NCBI GenBank assembly: GCA_963693365.1
Contig: CAVNZM010000017.1
Coordinates: 5,394,001-5,458,000, forward strand
Length of the DNA: 64,000 bases
Direction of reading: 5' to 3'
Source: Amoebidium appalachense
Taxonomy: Eukaryota; Ichthyosporea
The notes under the pieces were generated by a model. It was not told where the DNA came from and did not search any database. It saw only the letters and a program-made list of their open reading frames with translations. Made by a program: the position numbers and the translations under genes. Every line of letters begins with the position of its first letter. Positions within the stretch are counted from its first letter, which is position 1. Below are positions 32,447-56,640 of the stretch, piece after piece.

Positions 32447-32804
32447 CTGCGGCTCGCGCAAACCTTGTCCACTTTTCCTGTTCCGTGTCTGTGCAAGTCC
32501 AAAACAGGTCACGGAAATGGCGGGGTTTACGGCTACAAAAGAGCAGCAAACAAGGTGCACTTCCCCTCGAACATACCTAGTTAAAAACGTGAATTTACCG
32601 TTCGGTGACCAACGACCCCCTTTTTAAGCACCCCTGGTGTCTGGATCGGCCCCGTGTTTCTCCAAATCTCTCTTCAGGTCTCTCTAGATCTCACCCTCTC
32701 TGCCTCCCTTTCTCCTTCTCTCGTGATCTGATTGCTTCGCTCTATTTCGGCTGGCGATTGCAGGCTGTAGGTTTGGCGTTGCCCAAACAGATACCTGCTG
32801 AAAC

Positions 32805-33353
32805 ATGACACGCACGAAGCAAACTGCCAGACGAGGGGCTTTTACACAGCCCTATTCCGACATCGCCCGTCGGACAAATGGCCCAATTGCCAAAACACCA
32901 AAAGCAGCACCAAAAACAAACACCAAGAAAACAGAGAAAGAGGAAAAAACCGTTGTCGTGAGGCTGGCGGAGGCGGGTTGGCAGCAAAGACCCGATATGA
33001 GCGAAGGAAGTATTGTCAAAAAGTTCTAAACTATCCTGGATGCTAATCGATTCGTGAAAAAGTACTGGAAGAAACAACATCTTAGTCGGTACGATTTTTT
33101 AGGTTATGAAGTCTATGTTGACGACGAAGGTTTCCTGCGTGTGAACACGGAAGATGGGGCGGGGTCTTCTGGGATAGTTTGGGCTGAATGGGAGGGTAGA
33201 GCTAGAACATGGACTAGGTTGAAGATTGATTCAGAATCCAGTGATTCGGACAATGAGGAGGAGGGCGAAGAGCACGAGGAGGACGACGGTGAGGAAAAGG
33301 GGGAAGTTTTCACTGATGTGCATTCGTCTTCTTCCGGATTTTTCTTTCTTTAG
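32805..33353 (+). CDS. Intronless frame starting with a histone H3 tail-like sequence, one in-frame TAA
   Basis: ATG at 32805 reads MTRTKQTARRGAFTQPYSDI. RTKQTAR is identical to residues 2-8 of histone H3, including the K4 position, but the histone fold is absent. A basic Lys/Thr/Pro-rich part follows (AKTPKAAPKTNTKKTEK). The frame stops at TAA 33027-33029 after 74 codons, then continues in the same frame (ANRFVKKYWKKQHLSRYDFL, YEVYVDDEGFLRVN) to an acidic tail (SDSDNEEEGEEHEEDDGEEK) and TAG at 33351. The total is 182 codons plus the internal stop. It could be two genes, a read-through product or a pseudogene. I recognise no family beyond the H3-like tail. Confidence 0.5.
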
Positions 33354-33644
33354 GGTCAATTTTTTTTTTTTTAATTTCATTACGTTTCTCGTTGACTGTT
33401 TATGTGTGTGTTATTGTGCCCCTGTGTGTGGATATGTAGCTGCTGGTGGGCACCCTTGGGTGTTGTGCTGCATATGTGACTGTGTGCGGGCAACGTTTGC
33501 AGGTATCCCGGAACCTAAGGACAGACACATTTCCTTTTTGCACTTTTCTTCCTTTTTTTTTTGCCTCGTTTCCGGGGGAAAGAAGGGGGGGGGGGGGGGG
33601 GGGGGGTATATGTGCCTTTTTTATTCAAATGCGGGCAGGAGGGG

Positions 33645-33679
<35 letters not shown>

Positions 33680-33787
33680 TATAGTAGATAATACTGGTTG
33701 CTTCTCCTGGGAAGTGTAGAGGTAAAATAGGACTACGTATGCAGAGACTATTGTTCAGATTGTGTGTGTGTATGTGTGTGTGTGTTC

Positions 33788-33820
<33 letters not shown>

Positions 33821-34133
33821 CGTGTGTGTATGTGTGTGTGTGTTGTAGGAGTCGGGGGTGCATTAGTTGGACTCCTTACAGTTGTGTGCATTCCTGACAT
33901 TAAGCCCCTTTCTGTTTAAAAATCTGCCTCCCCCTTCTCCTCTTCTTCCCTCCCCCCCCCCCCCCCTTTTGAGAGGGGGGAGGGAGGGGGGGGGGGGGAG
34001 GGAGGGGGGGGAGGGGGGGGGGGGATTTCGTTTCATCGCATTTCTTTCGCTTCTCAAAACAAACCGTCACAGGACCTTGAGTTTTAGGCAGGCATTCCAC
34101 CGTGTGCCGTCAACATGATTAAGAAAGACAATG

Positions 34134-34173
<40 letters not shown>

Positions 34174-34632
34174 CCCAGTAGAAAGTTTCCAAATGCCATG
34201 ATAAGGTATGGAGGCTCTGACATGCCGACAAGTTAGGTCTGTTAAGTGTGGACTGCGACAGTCGCGGGTGTGAGTCTGGTTTAACTAGGCTATTTAGCTA
34301 GAATTGATATTAGGTGCTTGTTTGGCTACACATATTCTTGTTGCATTATGCAAACATTAGAAATATGGTCAATTAGCGCGGTTTGGGATTTTTATCAGCT
34401 AAGGTAGAGTTGCAGTAGGACATGCTTATATGTTCAAAGGTGCACACTGACAACCAAACCGTTGGAGGTTTGGATAACGACCGTTAATACATGAGGAACG
34501 GTTATGTATTAGTTTCTGCCTCCCGGGCTCTCACGTTCACACACACTGCAAAGCCCCGGTACATGCACAGGAGACTTCGATGTGTTCTTCCCTTCCCCCA
34601 CCCCCCCAGCGGCCCCCCCTCCTCCCCCCCCC

Positions 34633-34672
<40 letters not shown>

Positions 34673-34681
34673 GTCACATAT

Positions 34682-34719
<38 letters not shown>

Positions 34720-35389
34720 CAGCTGGCCGGGGTGCAACACTGCAGCCCAAGAGGCTTTTTCTTTTTGGAGGATTACTGATAAGTACACGGTATTGCCCTG
34801 TACATGAACCCCCCCGGGCCCGGGGCCGGGAGCCCCTCCCATTCTGTACCATGATGAATTGTACCTGGGGGTGTGTTTGGACCTCACTTGCGCATGCCTC
34901 ATACTTTGAGGCTGAGCAACTTACTGTACATAGGTAAAACATCGCTTGAAGTTCCCATCCCCCCGTCCCCCTCTCCCCCATCCCCCTCTCCCCCCCCCCC
35001 CCCCCTCCCCCCTACCCCCCCCCACCCCACACCCTACCCACTCTTAAGCGCCACACCATTACAAAAACACATGTACACACAAACACACACGCGCGGGCAC
35101 ACACACAAACGCGGGCACACACACAAACACGCGCGCGCACACACACACATCGCACGCACGCACACGCACACATCGCACGCACGCACGCATACACATGCAA
35201 ACAAACACACACAAACACACACATAGTTGCCAACCCTTTTCCTTAGATAAACGCAAGTGAAAGCATTGACCGCCGATCACCCAAATGCAAAGCCACTCCA
35301 GATTTTCACTCAACCCGTTTTCTTCTCATAATATTTCTAATGTTTCTCGGCTTTTTGTTTATCCTGCACCCCCCCCCCCCCCCCCCCCC

Positions 35390-35441
<52 letters not shown>

Positions 35442-36081
35442 ACGCGCGCATGAGTGAGTGTGTGTACACGCGCGTGAGCGTGTGCCAGGCAGTGCATGTA
35501 AAAATGGGGCCCGTGTACTTAAATGGGTGTCCGGTGATTTGTGAACATAGATCTAGAGGGAGAAAGGGTTTGACATTCGCATTTGCATTCAACGTGATGA
35601 TATTTATATTTATGAGGGTGCAGGTGCAAATTGCGCCAGGTTTGTGTGTGTGTGTGTGTGTGTGTGTGCCCGCGTGCAGGTACGTGTGTGTGTGTGTGTG
35701 CGTGCGTGTACGTGTGTGTACGTAACGGCGTGTGTGTGTGTGTCACGCTGTTTGCGAATGTGTGTGTCGGTGTGTGCGTGTGTGTGTGCTTGTGTGTGCA
35801 CGTGTACGGCCACGTGTGTACGTGGTACGTGTCGGCTCGTGCATATGCAAAGAGTCAGGTTTGTGTATGCTTGCGGGTGTGCCCGGAAATGAGCAAGCAG
35901 GGCCGGTTCAGGGGGAGGATGGCCGGAGGGCCTGAGAAAGTACCATAGATGATAGTCTGTACACGTGTAGGCGCAAATGTTTGCTAGTGGGAGATAGAGA
36001 TATTTCTTTAGAAAACGAAAGTAGGAATATAAGCCTCAGGATTGCGTGTAATAAATTTGCCTTTGGTGCGTATTCCTTGGG

Positions 36082-36115
<34 letters not shown>

Positions 36116-36268
36116 GGGGGGGGGAGGGGGGGGGGAGGGGGGGGGCCTGTCCGGCATGGTCAGAATGCCTGACTTTACTCACAGAGTGGCACGAATTCAT
36201 CTAGGCCGCTGCATGCGAACAAAGTGAGGGTGCACGGAGGGAGGAGAGGGAGGGAAGAGGGGAGGTGT

Positions 36269-36314
<46 letters not shown>

Positions 36315-37070
36315 GGTTGGGGCGGCCGGATGAAGAGAGGGGAAGGGGAGGAGGGGGGGGGGGGGAGGGGGGGGGGGGAGGGGGGTTGATCCTGTGTTGG
36401 TGGAGGACAACAACTTTTCTGGTTGTTATTTGCAATGAGTAAGATGCACATATTCGTAGCAGTAGTTTTTTTTTGAAAAAGCAAACAAAAAAGTAAGAAT
36501 ATCGCAGAAAAAAAATGCATTAACCAATTAATCGCACACGATCAGGATCTGATTGATTAGCCATATATGGAAATTTTTGCGGGACATTTTTGCGCGAAAA
36601 AAAAAAAAAGGCTTTATTAAAAAAAAACCAAAACCATGGGATGTGTTGCACATGTATATGCAAAAAGCCTAGCCTCAACTTCACAGCTCTAGAACAACCA
36701 TGGTCACATCGGCAAGACTCGTGTGCGGCTCTCGAGTCATACTGTTTGCTCATAAGGGTTCCACCACAATACACACCAGCTATATAACATGAGCGTAGAA
36801 TATATTCATGCAGACTGAATCGCACAAGTCAAAACGAAAATGTTAGATAGCCAGGATATATCCTGCAACTGCCAGCTCGAAACTTCACAGGACATGCTAT
36901 TCACTCCGCCCAGTCTGACAGCGCGCGCCCGTGTGTGTGTGTGTAGGTGTGCGCGTGTGTGTGCGGGCCGAGATGGAGAGAGAGAATGGGAGGGAGGGAT
37001 GCAGGAGAAAGAGGGGGGGGGGGGAGGGGGGAGGGGGGGAGGGGGGAGAGAGAGAGAGATTCTGAGAGAG

Positions 37071-37124
<54 letters not shown>

Positions 37125-37597
37125 CGTGTGCGTGTGCGCGTGCGCGTCCGTGGAAAATGTGTAACTGTATGTGCTTATTATGATAAGCCTGCGTGGACCC
37201 ACGTACACGAACTCCTCTAAACGAACTTTCCCCTTCCCTCATATCCTACTCATGTATGTATGTACACTTAAGTGACTCTGTCTAGAAATACACACCAAGC
37301 GCACGTAGTCAGAGGTGACACGCACACACACACGCACACACACACACACACATGTACATACATATCATACTAGCGCATGCTCCATCCATGCACAACCCCC
37401 CCCCCCCCCCCCCGCCCCGCCCCCCCCACCCCACCCCCTCCCCCCTCCCCCTACTCAACCACGACATACACAGTGCAACCCAGGAAAAGTGGCTCTCCCT
37501 AGCCTCCTCCCAACCACATACATATCAGTGATACATTCAAGTCTTCGCAAACACCTTAAATTTCAAATTCTGATACTAAAGCTACATTCTCAACTAC
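33354..37597. other. Intergenic region rich in G-runs and CA/TG arrays
   Basis: G-runs at 33585-33606, 33648-33678, 36084-36145 and 36281-36313; a T-run at 34136-34173; CA or TG arrays near 33762, 34638, 35080-35220, 35395-35440, 35644-35790 and 37074-37116. One possible minus-strand exon lies at 34727-34804. Nothing else looks coding. Confidence 0.6.
34727..34804 (-). CDS. Weak candidate exon
   Basis: Reads GNTVYLSVILQKEKASWAAV then LHPGQL between ATGTACAG and a GTGTGT donor. The composition is protein-like but there are no neighbours to confirm it. Confidence 0.2.
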
Positions 37598-49533
<11,936 letters not shown>

Positions 49534-50335
49534 GTTCTCACAATGGTCCCTGCGTGGATGTTTAGCTTGTGTAGGCTATATTACATGCAAGTCCCGGCAA
49601 CAAGAGATTTCCAGACTAAGGTCTTAGCAAGATCCAAGGGTGCTTTTAGTAGTTAAGTGACGTGAAGTCTTGGAGAGGCTACGCAAATAACAACCTTGCA
49701 ATAGTGTTGAAAAAGACAACGTTATACGTGCACGTGTAAGCACAGGGGTTCCAGCAAAACCTCCTTCCTCCCTTAAAACAAAGCGGTCGATGTTACGGTT
49801 TGAAGCACAAAGTGTCACCTTTGTTGGATCCAAGAAAGAAAAAAGAGGTCAACTTGAAAACTTTCCGAATGGCTCACGAATATTTGCGCAAACTTGCGAT
49901 ATGCCGCGACTCTGACTGAGCCACACTCGAGCTCCCATCTCTACTTCTCTGTTTCGGTTTGAACTGAAGTTGTTGAGATCCACCCATGTGTACAGTATAC
50001 AGTGCATACACATGTATACAGCAACAAAATGTATTGCAAGTTAATCAGGGGCTGTGTCAGGCCCCCATACACGCTACTGGCCCGTACATGACCACAGTAG
50101 GTTGCCGGGGTGAGTTGCTTTGCAAAGTAAGATACACGCTTATGTATAGTATGTACCGTATATGCACTGCTACTAGTCGACTGGACTTGTGCCGCCTATA
50201 TATGGCCCGGGGAGAGGAGGGAAGGGTGGGTTGTAATACAGACCACACGAAGTTTGCTGAAAATTCACCTTTGGGATTTTTTTTTTTTTTTTTTTTTCGG
50301 GAGGGGGAGGGGGGGGGGAGAGGGCCGCTAAGGCC

Positions 50336-50381
<46 letters not shown>

Positions 50382-50737
50382 TAACTTCAACTGTTCAAAT
50401 TCGCCTGGTCAAACTGTCAAACTGTTGACCGTATGATAATTAAAGTGCATTCTTTCATCAAAGCCCCCACATGCCGAAGCGGAAAAGGGAGGTTACAGAG
50501 GAGGAAGGGAAACGGGGGGGGGGGGGGGGGGGGGGGGGGGTAGAAACGAAGAAGTTAGAGATAAAGATTGAGAACCGTTTAGGAAAACAATCATAGAAGT
50601 GTGTTTTACTTTTTTTAAAAAAAAAAGATTCACTTGCAAGGTGTTGGAAACTGAGATCATCCCCTGAGGCTAGTCTATGGAAGCTGGAAGAAAATTGAGA
50701 TAAAAAGGATATTGGTCGTGATGGTGGTGGTGGTGGT

Positions 50738-50832
<95 letters not shown>

Positions 50833-50903
50833 CTGTGAAGTTCTAGGTACATTTGTAATATAACAAGAGTGTCTTATTGGGCTTCTCGTGATAAAACGGG
50901 CAG
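49534..50903. other. Region upstream of NAPG
   Basis: Must hold the NAPG promoter and 5' UTR. Also T-run/G-run junctions (50279-50380, 50740-50831) and a G-run (50514-50540). A short frame MPKRKREVTEEEGKR starts at about 50472 on the plus strand but runs into the G-run. Confidence 0.5.
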
Positions 50904-51063
50904 GAGAGTTTGTTTGGTTTCCAATAAAAGACGAGAGCCACTATGCCGACAGTTCGCCTTTTGCGTGTCTCTCCGGGTGGTTCCTATGGACGCCAGCACC
51001 GGACGAAGGGAGCCTGCTAGGCTTGAACGACCCGGAAAGCCTAGTTTATCATCTTTCATTCAG
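50904..51063 (+). CDS. Candidate exon, unrecognised
   Basis: Reads [20 protein letters not shown] then [20 protein letters not shown] and LNDPESL between ACGGGCAG and a GTTTCC donor. Composition is protein-like in this frame, but no partner exons or family could be established. Confidence 0.3.
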
Positions 51064-51115
51064 GTTTCCTTGTTTCCTTTATATTTTCTTTTCTTTTTCT
51101 TTTCTTTTCTTCTTC

Positions 51116-51290
51116 TTTTTTTTTTTTTTTTTTTTTGAAGTGGGGGGGGGGGGGGGGGGGGGGGGGGGGTGCATGTGCGTGTTGTGTGTGTATTTGTGTG
51201 TGTGTGTGTGTGTGTGGTGTGTGTGTGTTTGTGTGTGTGTGTTTGTTTGTGTGTGTGTGTGTGTGTGTGTGTGCGTGCGCATTGGTGTGT
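51116..51290. repeat. T-run/G-run junction followed by (GT)n
   Basis: T-run, GAAGT, about 28 Gs, then interrupted TG arrays. Confidence 0.95.
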
Positions 51291-51583
51291 GTGGCCCATG
51301 TCATGATGAGCCATGGTCCACTTAAAACCTCAAGTTAAAAAAAAAAAAGAGAGAAAAAAGAAAAAAGGAGGGTGGTGTTGGTGAACATGGTATTGCTAGT
51401 ATTTTGAGTGTGCATCTTTTCTTTTAACTTTTTTTGGAGGGAGGGGGAGGGGGGGGGGAGGGGGGGGGGGGATGGGGCAGTGAATGCCGAAAATTTCCCG
51501 ACCTCTTGGGGAAGGGGGGAGGGGGGGGGAGGGGGGCGCCAAGTAGAGCCTGCTAAAGTGAACATGTAAGTTGACAAGAACAC

Positions 51584-52380
51584 ATGTGTGTGTTATGCTA
51601 GAACATACAGGCATTTCAGACGCATTATATGTTTTCTGTCATTTATTCTTCTGATTGGCAACCAACTTCAATTACACTTGTACAAAGCACACAAATCCAA
51701 ACCGTTTGAATGTTTGTTCATATTTTCATTTCAAATATGTGTACATGGGTGGTACATTTCGAATAAATACCAATCACACTGAGACCGTTGAAATACTTTT
51801 GTATAACCAAATCAATGATACACCTTAAATACTAATCATAAGTAAAAGGCCATGAAAAACTCAAACAAAATCAAATACCCGATTAAAATCTTTGGACGAA
51901 AAGACAACCCCACTCTCAGTGCGACTTGGGCACATTAAAGATAAGTATAGGAATGATGAAGGGCTTTGTAATATATAGACCAAACATAAAACAAGATGAT
52001 AAATAAGGAAAATCACGTACCACAGAGAAACATATCATTTAATGTCCTTCTCTGTCTCTTCCCTTCAAGCAGCACTGAACGGCTTCTTTTTTGTGCTGCC
52101 CTTGTTTTGAAGATACCACAGACGAGTCAGTACAGGTAGATGATAGCAAAGAAAAAAAAAAATTTTTTGAAAACAAAACCCTCGAACACACTTGACAATA
52201 ACAGACAATAACAATAAAGACGAAACTTTGCACGTGTACAATAATACATGCACGTTCACGGCCCCTTACGGCATGGCCCGTGTACTACGTACATAGGGCC
52301 CCTGTGGGCCGGTGTGAAGCCTCCTGTGTGTGTGTTTGCATGTGTACAGCACGTGTAGGGCCGTGTATATGCGCTAATAT
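51584..52380. other. AT-rich stretch, no gene supported
   Basis: Ordinary complexity, few open frames. A short minus frame near 52070-52140 (WYLQNKGSTKKKPFSAA) was not supported by splice sites. Confidence 0.5.
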
Positions 52381-52402
52381 GGCCCAGAGTACACCCCCCC
52401 CC

Positions 52403-52450
<48 letters not shown>

Positions 52451-52526
52451 TTACCCAACCGGAGAGAGGGTCAGGTATGGGCAGACCTACAGATATTTGT
52501 GCACACCGAAGTAAAGGGCGGGGGGA

Positions 52527-52584
52527 GGGGGAGAGAGAGGGGGGGGGGGGAGGGGGGGGGGGGGGAGAGGGGGGGGGGGGGGGG

Positions 52585-52636
<52 letters not shown>

Positions 52637-52668
52637 GGAGAGAGGGGGGGGGGAGGGAGGGAGGGAGG

Positions 52669-52734
<66 letters not shown>

Positions 52735-52860
52735 AGAGAGAGGAGAGAGAGAGAGGGGGGTGGAGGGGGGAATACGGGGAGGGGGGGGGGGTGGAGGGGG
52801 GAGGGGGGAGGGGGGGAAAGGAGTAAGAAAAAGGAGAAAGACACAAAGGAAGAAACAGAA
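52527..52860. repeat. G-rich and (GA)n block
   Basis: G-runs alternating with (GA)n arrays at 52586-52628 and 52672-52762. Purine only on this strand. Confidence 0.95.
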
Positions 52861-52950
52861 CACGAACACTAACAAACTTAAATACTGAGCACACACTTCA
52901 AAGCTCTTGCTGTCAGACGTACCTTCTAATATTGGTGGTATGTATTCCAA

Positions 52951-52953
<3 letters not shown>

Positions 52954-53043
<90 letters not shown>
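52954..53043. repeat. (CA)n array, about 44 units
   Basis: Uninterrupted CA array. Confidence 0.97.
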
Positions 53044-53046
<3 letters not shown>

Positions 53047-53799
53047 CACATGCACACACACGCTGCTCTTAATGTTCATGTTAAGCACAAACGGTCGAAC
53101 ACATTGTTCCCGTTCCTCTCTGGCTCACAACCAAACTTAATAAAAGACAATTTACATATATGCACAATTGCAACTTAGTCGATGGACCCCCCCCCCTCCC
53201 CTTGCCCCCAGGGAAGGGGGGGGGGGGGGTTCAACTGTGCAACAACCAGTCACTTATGTATATCTGAGCATAATCTTTTTATTTGCCGGTGGTGTGTCTT
53301 GCTGGTACACTTGTTGTGTTGGTCGGTGCTGCCATGGGGCCCCGGGTTTCCTTAGCCAAGAAAAAGGGGACAACAAGACCACTATGGTTTATGTGCTGCG
53401 TTCAACCTTCGGATTTGTGCATACAGATACACGCGCTATATACATGCTGTGAAATATGTTCTTAGATATATCCATTTTGTTATACAAAAGGGCACCCAGT
53501 CACACAGGTGTGCTTCCACGTGACCTTCTAACTTACTCAGAGGCGTGTTCCGTGCAGATAAAGTTTTATCAGGGCAGTGGCCCATCCTCGCAAAGAAACC
53601 CCATAAGTTCTTCTCCCCAGGGGTTTGCCACCCCCCCCCCCCTCCAAATTCACAGTTGCAAGGTGTAGTTTCCCACCTCCTGCACGGCCACCTGGTGCGT
53701 GAAGTTCCCGACCTGTGCATTTAATTTGTTTTGTTTGTTTTGTTATTTCAAGTTTCAATGATTCCGGTTTTGCCGGGGGAGAAAAGGGCTGTGGTGGTG

Positions 53800-54008
53800 G
53801 TGGTGGTGGGGGGGGGGGGGGGGGGGGGGGGGGAGGGAGGGAGGGGGGAGGGGGGGGGTGAGGGGGGGAGTGAGGGGGAGGGGGGAGATTGGGGTTAGCA
53901 TTGGGGCTGAGCAAGGTGTACAGGCAACACGATTTTGACTTCTTTTTTGGGGGGGGGAAGAGGGGGTGGGTAGATGTGCCAACGGTGTGTATGTGTGTGT
54001 GCGTATGT

Positions 54009-54062
<54 letters not shown>
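53800..54062. repeat. G-runs and TG/G composite
   Basis: G-rich block 53801-53887 and TGTG passing into about 42 Gs at 54020-54062. Confidence 0.9.
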
Positions 54063-54064
<2 letters not shown>

Positions 54065-54489
54065 AGGCATAAACACACCTGCTTTCCCCTTGTAGACAAA
54101 TACCAGCTACATGATATGGGATATACCAACACATCGCACCACAACAAGCCCCACAGCCCCATGGCTACCACAGTACGTTAGACCCCCGCCCCCCTCACCA
54201 AACAGGGGAGATTTCGTAACTGAACCCAACTAGTTTTTGAGCTCTTTAAAATTTAGCACAAGCCCCCCTGCTAGATTGTTGTTAAGTTATTTAGTCCCAT
54301 CGTCCTGCCATGTCTGTTTGACGGGCTCAATCTAGAAAGCAGGAATTGTTATTATCATAGTATTCTCGTGGGGCCGGTACCCACCAAAAGGCACTGAGTG
54401 CTGAATGTGACCTCTAAAAAGGTTCAATTCACTGAGGGGTGGGGTGTATGTATGTGTGCGCGTGCGTGCTCGCACGAGCGGGGTTGTGT

Positions 54490-54740
<251 letters not shown>

Positions 54741-54780
54741 GCGTGTGTATGTGTGCATGTTTGTGTATGTGGCGGCACAG

Positions 54781-54841
54781 GGTCGACTTCGAGCCGCTTG
54801 CTATACGCGATCGTAGTGCAGCTGTTAGGCTTGTGTATGAG
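54781..54841 (+). CDS. Weak candidate exon
   Basis: Sits between GGCGGCACAG and a strong donor GTAGGT. One frame reads VDFEPLAIRDRSAAVRLVYE, another is also open. No family. Confidence 0.22.
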
Positions 54842-55099
54842 GTAGGTGCATTCAGGTGTCCGTGGCACGGCAAGGATTTTTGTGCGGCTAATGCATGCAC
54901 GGTCACGGAAGCCCTGTGTGCGATTTCGTTTCTACACCCACCTGTGTGCCTGGTCCGGACCAGGGGGGAAAGATTCGCAGGTGGGTAGTCATGATCACCG
55001 ATGCCATTTTCAGGCCATGCGATTGTATGCAGCGTTATTACACAGTGTTGTATTATCCCATCTAACATTAGCTGCTGGATGTACGTGCAATAGCTGCCG

Positions 55100-55482
55100 T
55101 TTTCAGAGTCTTTTATATCATACTTGATGTGATTTCGAATACAGCAGCATCTGCACGCATGGGCGTTTATATGCTTGTGTGTGTGTGTGTTTATATGCGC
55201 GCGTGTGTGTGTTTATATGCTTGCCAGTGCGTGTGTGTCTATATGCTTGTGTGTGTGTGTATTTATATGCTTGTGTGTGTGTGCGCGTGCGCGTGTGCGT
55301 GTGTTGTTTAGCTGTTCACACCCTGGGAAGGGGGGAGGGGAGGGGGGGGAGTGTGGGTGGGGGGACTCGGGGGGGTTTGGGGAGGGACCCGGATGGACAA
55401 CACCGGAGAGCCATGAGAACGAGGAAGAGAGCAAGTGTCTTGGTCACGATGGTGGGATGAAGGGGAAGGGAGAGGGGACTGA

Positions 55483-55515
<33 letters not shown>

Positions 55516-56527
55516 CGCTTTGCAAAGAAGGATGGGCATCGAGAAGAGATTGTGTGGCCTCTGCATCACTTGTTCTGACGTAGTTGATTGCGATGTACTA
55601 CCAATGAGATACACGCCTCAAAATTAAATATAAAATCAAACCAGATTTTTTCACCCCGCTGAGTAGCCGTGCAACCTCTCTAAGGCAGAAAAGGTAATAT
55701 CCCCCCCTCCCCCCTCCCCCCTCCCATACCCCCTTCCCCGGGGAGGGGAACCACACTGTTTTGTTTTTTAAGGGGTCACCCGAAAGTTGCATATTTTTGC
55801 ATATATTCTCCCCCCCCCCCCCCCCCCCCTCCCCCTCCCCCCCCCCTCTTTTTTCCCCAAAAAAAAGCTTTAAGAAAAAAAGGAAAAAAGGAAAGAAAGA
55901 AAAAAAGAAAGAAAGAAAGAAAGAAGAAAGAAAGAACCCCGCACACCCGCACACCCGCACGCAAACAAAAAAATGTGCACGCACACACACCACAAATGCA
56001 CGCACCCCCCTACCCCCACCCCCCACCCCACCCCCCCCACACACACACACCGACCCTCCTTCTTCCCCCTCCACCTGACATGTGGTCTGGCAGTGTGCCT
56101 GCGTGTGTGTGCATCGAATGTGTACCACTGCAGGTGTCGTATCCCCCCTCCCCCCTCCCCCCCCCCCCCCCCCCCCCCCCCAACACACACACACACATCC
56201 CCTCGGCCGGCCGGATGGGGGGGGGGGGGGGGGGGGGGGGGGGGGAGGTTGTGTTGTTTATCAGATGGAAGTTCTACCGATGGAAGTTCTACCGATGGAA
56301 GCTCTACCCGGCCGAAGTTCGGGTTTCGGAAAAATGTTTGTCAACCCACGCGTACGTCGTTATAATGACTGAGGAGTCACACTCGATCACGCCACTCACA
56401 TGTACCCGGGCCGAACACTAGAGTGGGCCAGGCCAATAATGTGCACGTGCATGCGCTACTTTTAGATTTTGGGGGAAGTGTTCAGGAAGGGAGGAAGGGA
56501 GGGAGAGGAGGGGGGCGGGGGGTGGGG

Positions 56528-56563
<36 letters not shown>

Positions 56564-56640
56564 AGGGCCCGGCCCGCGGCCGGGAGAATAAAGTTATCTC
56601 GAAATCAGAGAGGTTTCATCTTCGGATCGCGCACATAATG
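55100..56640. other. Repeat-rich stretch, no gene supported
   Basis: G-run (55485-55515), C-run/GAAA block (55807-55935), C-run passing into CA (56159-56198), G-run (56218-56245), three 15-bp repeats GATGGAAGTTCTACC (56263-56308) and a G-run (56530-56562). Confidence 0.6.
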
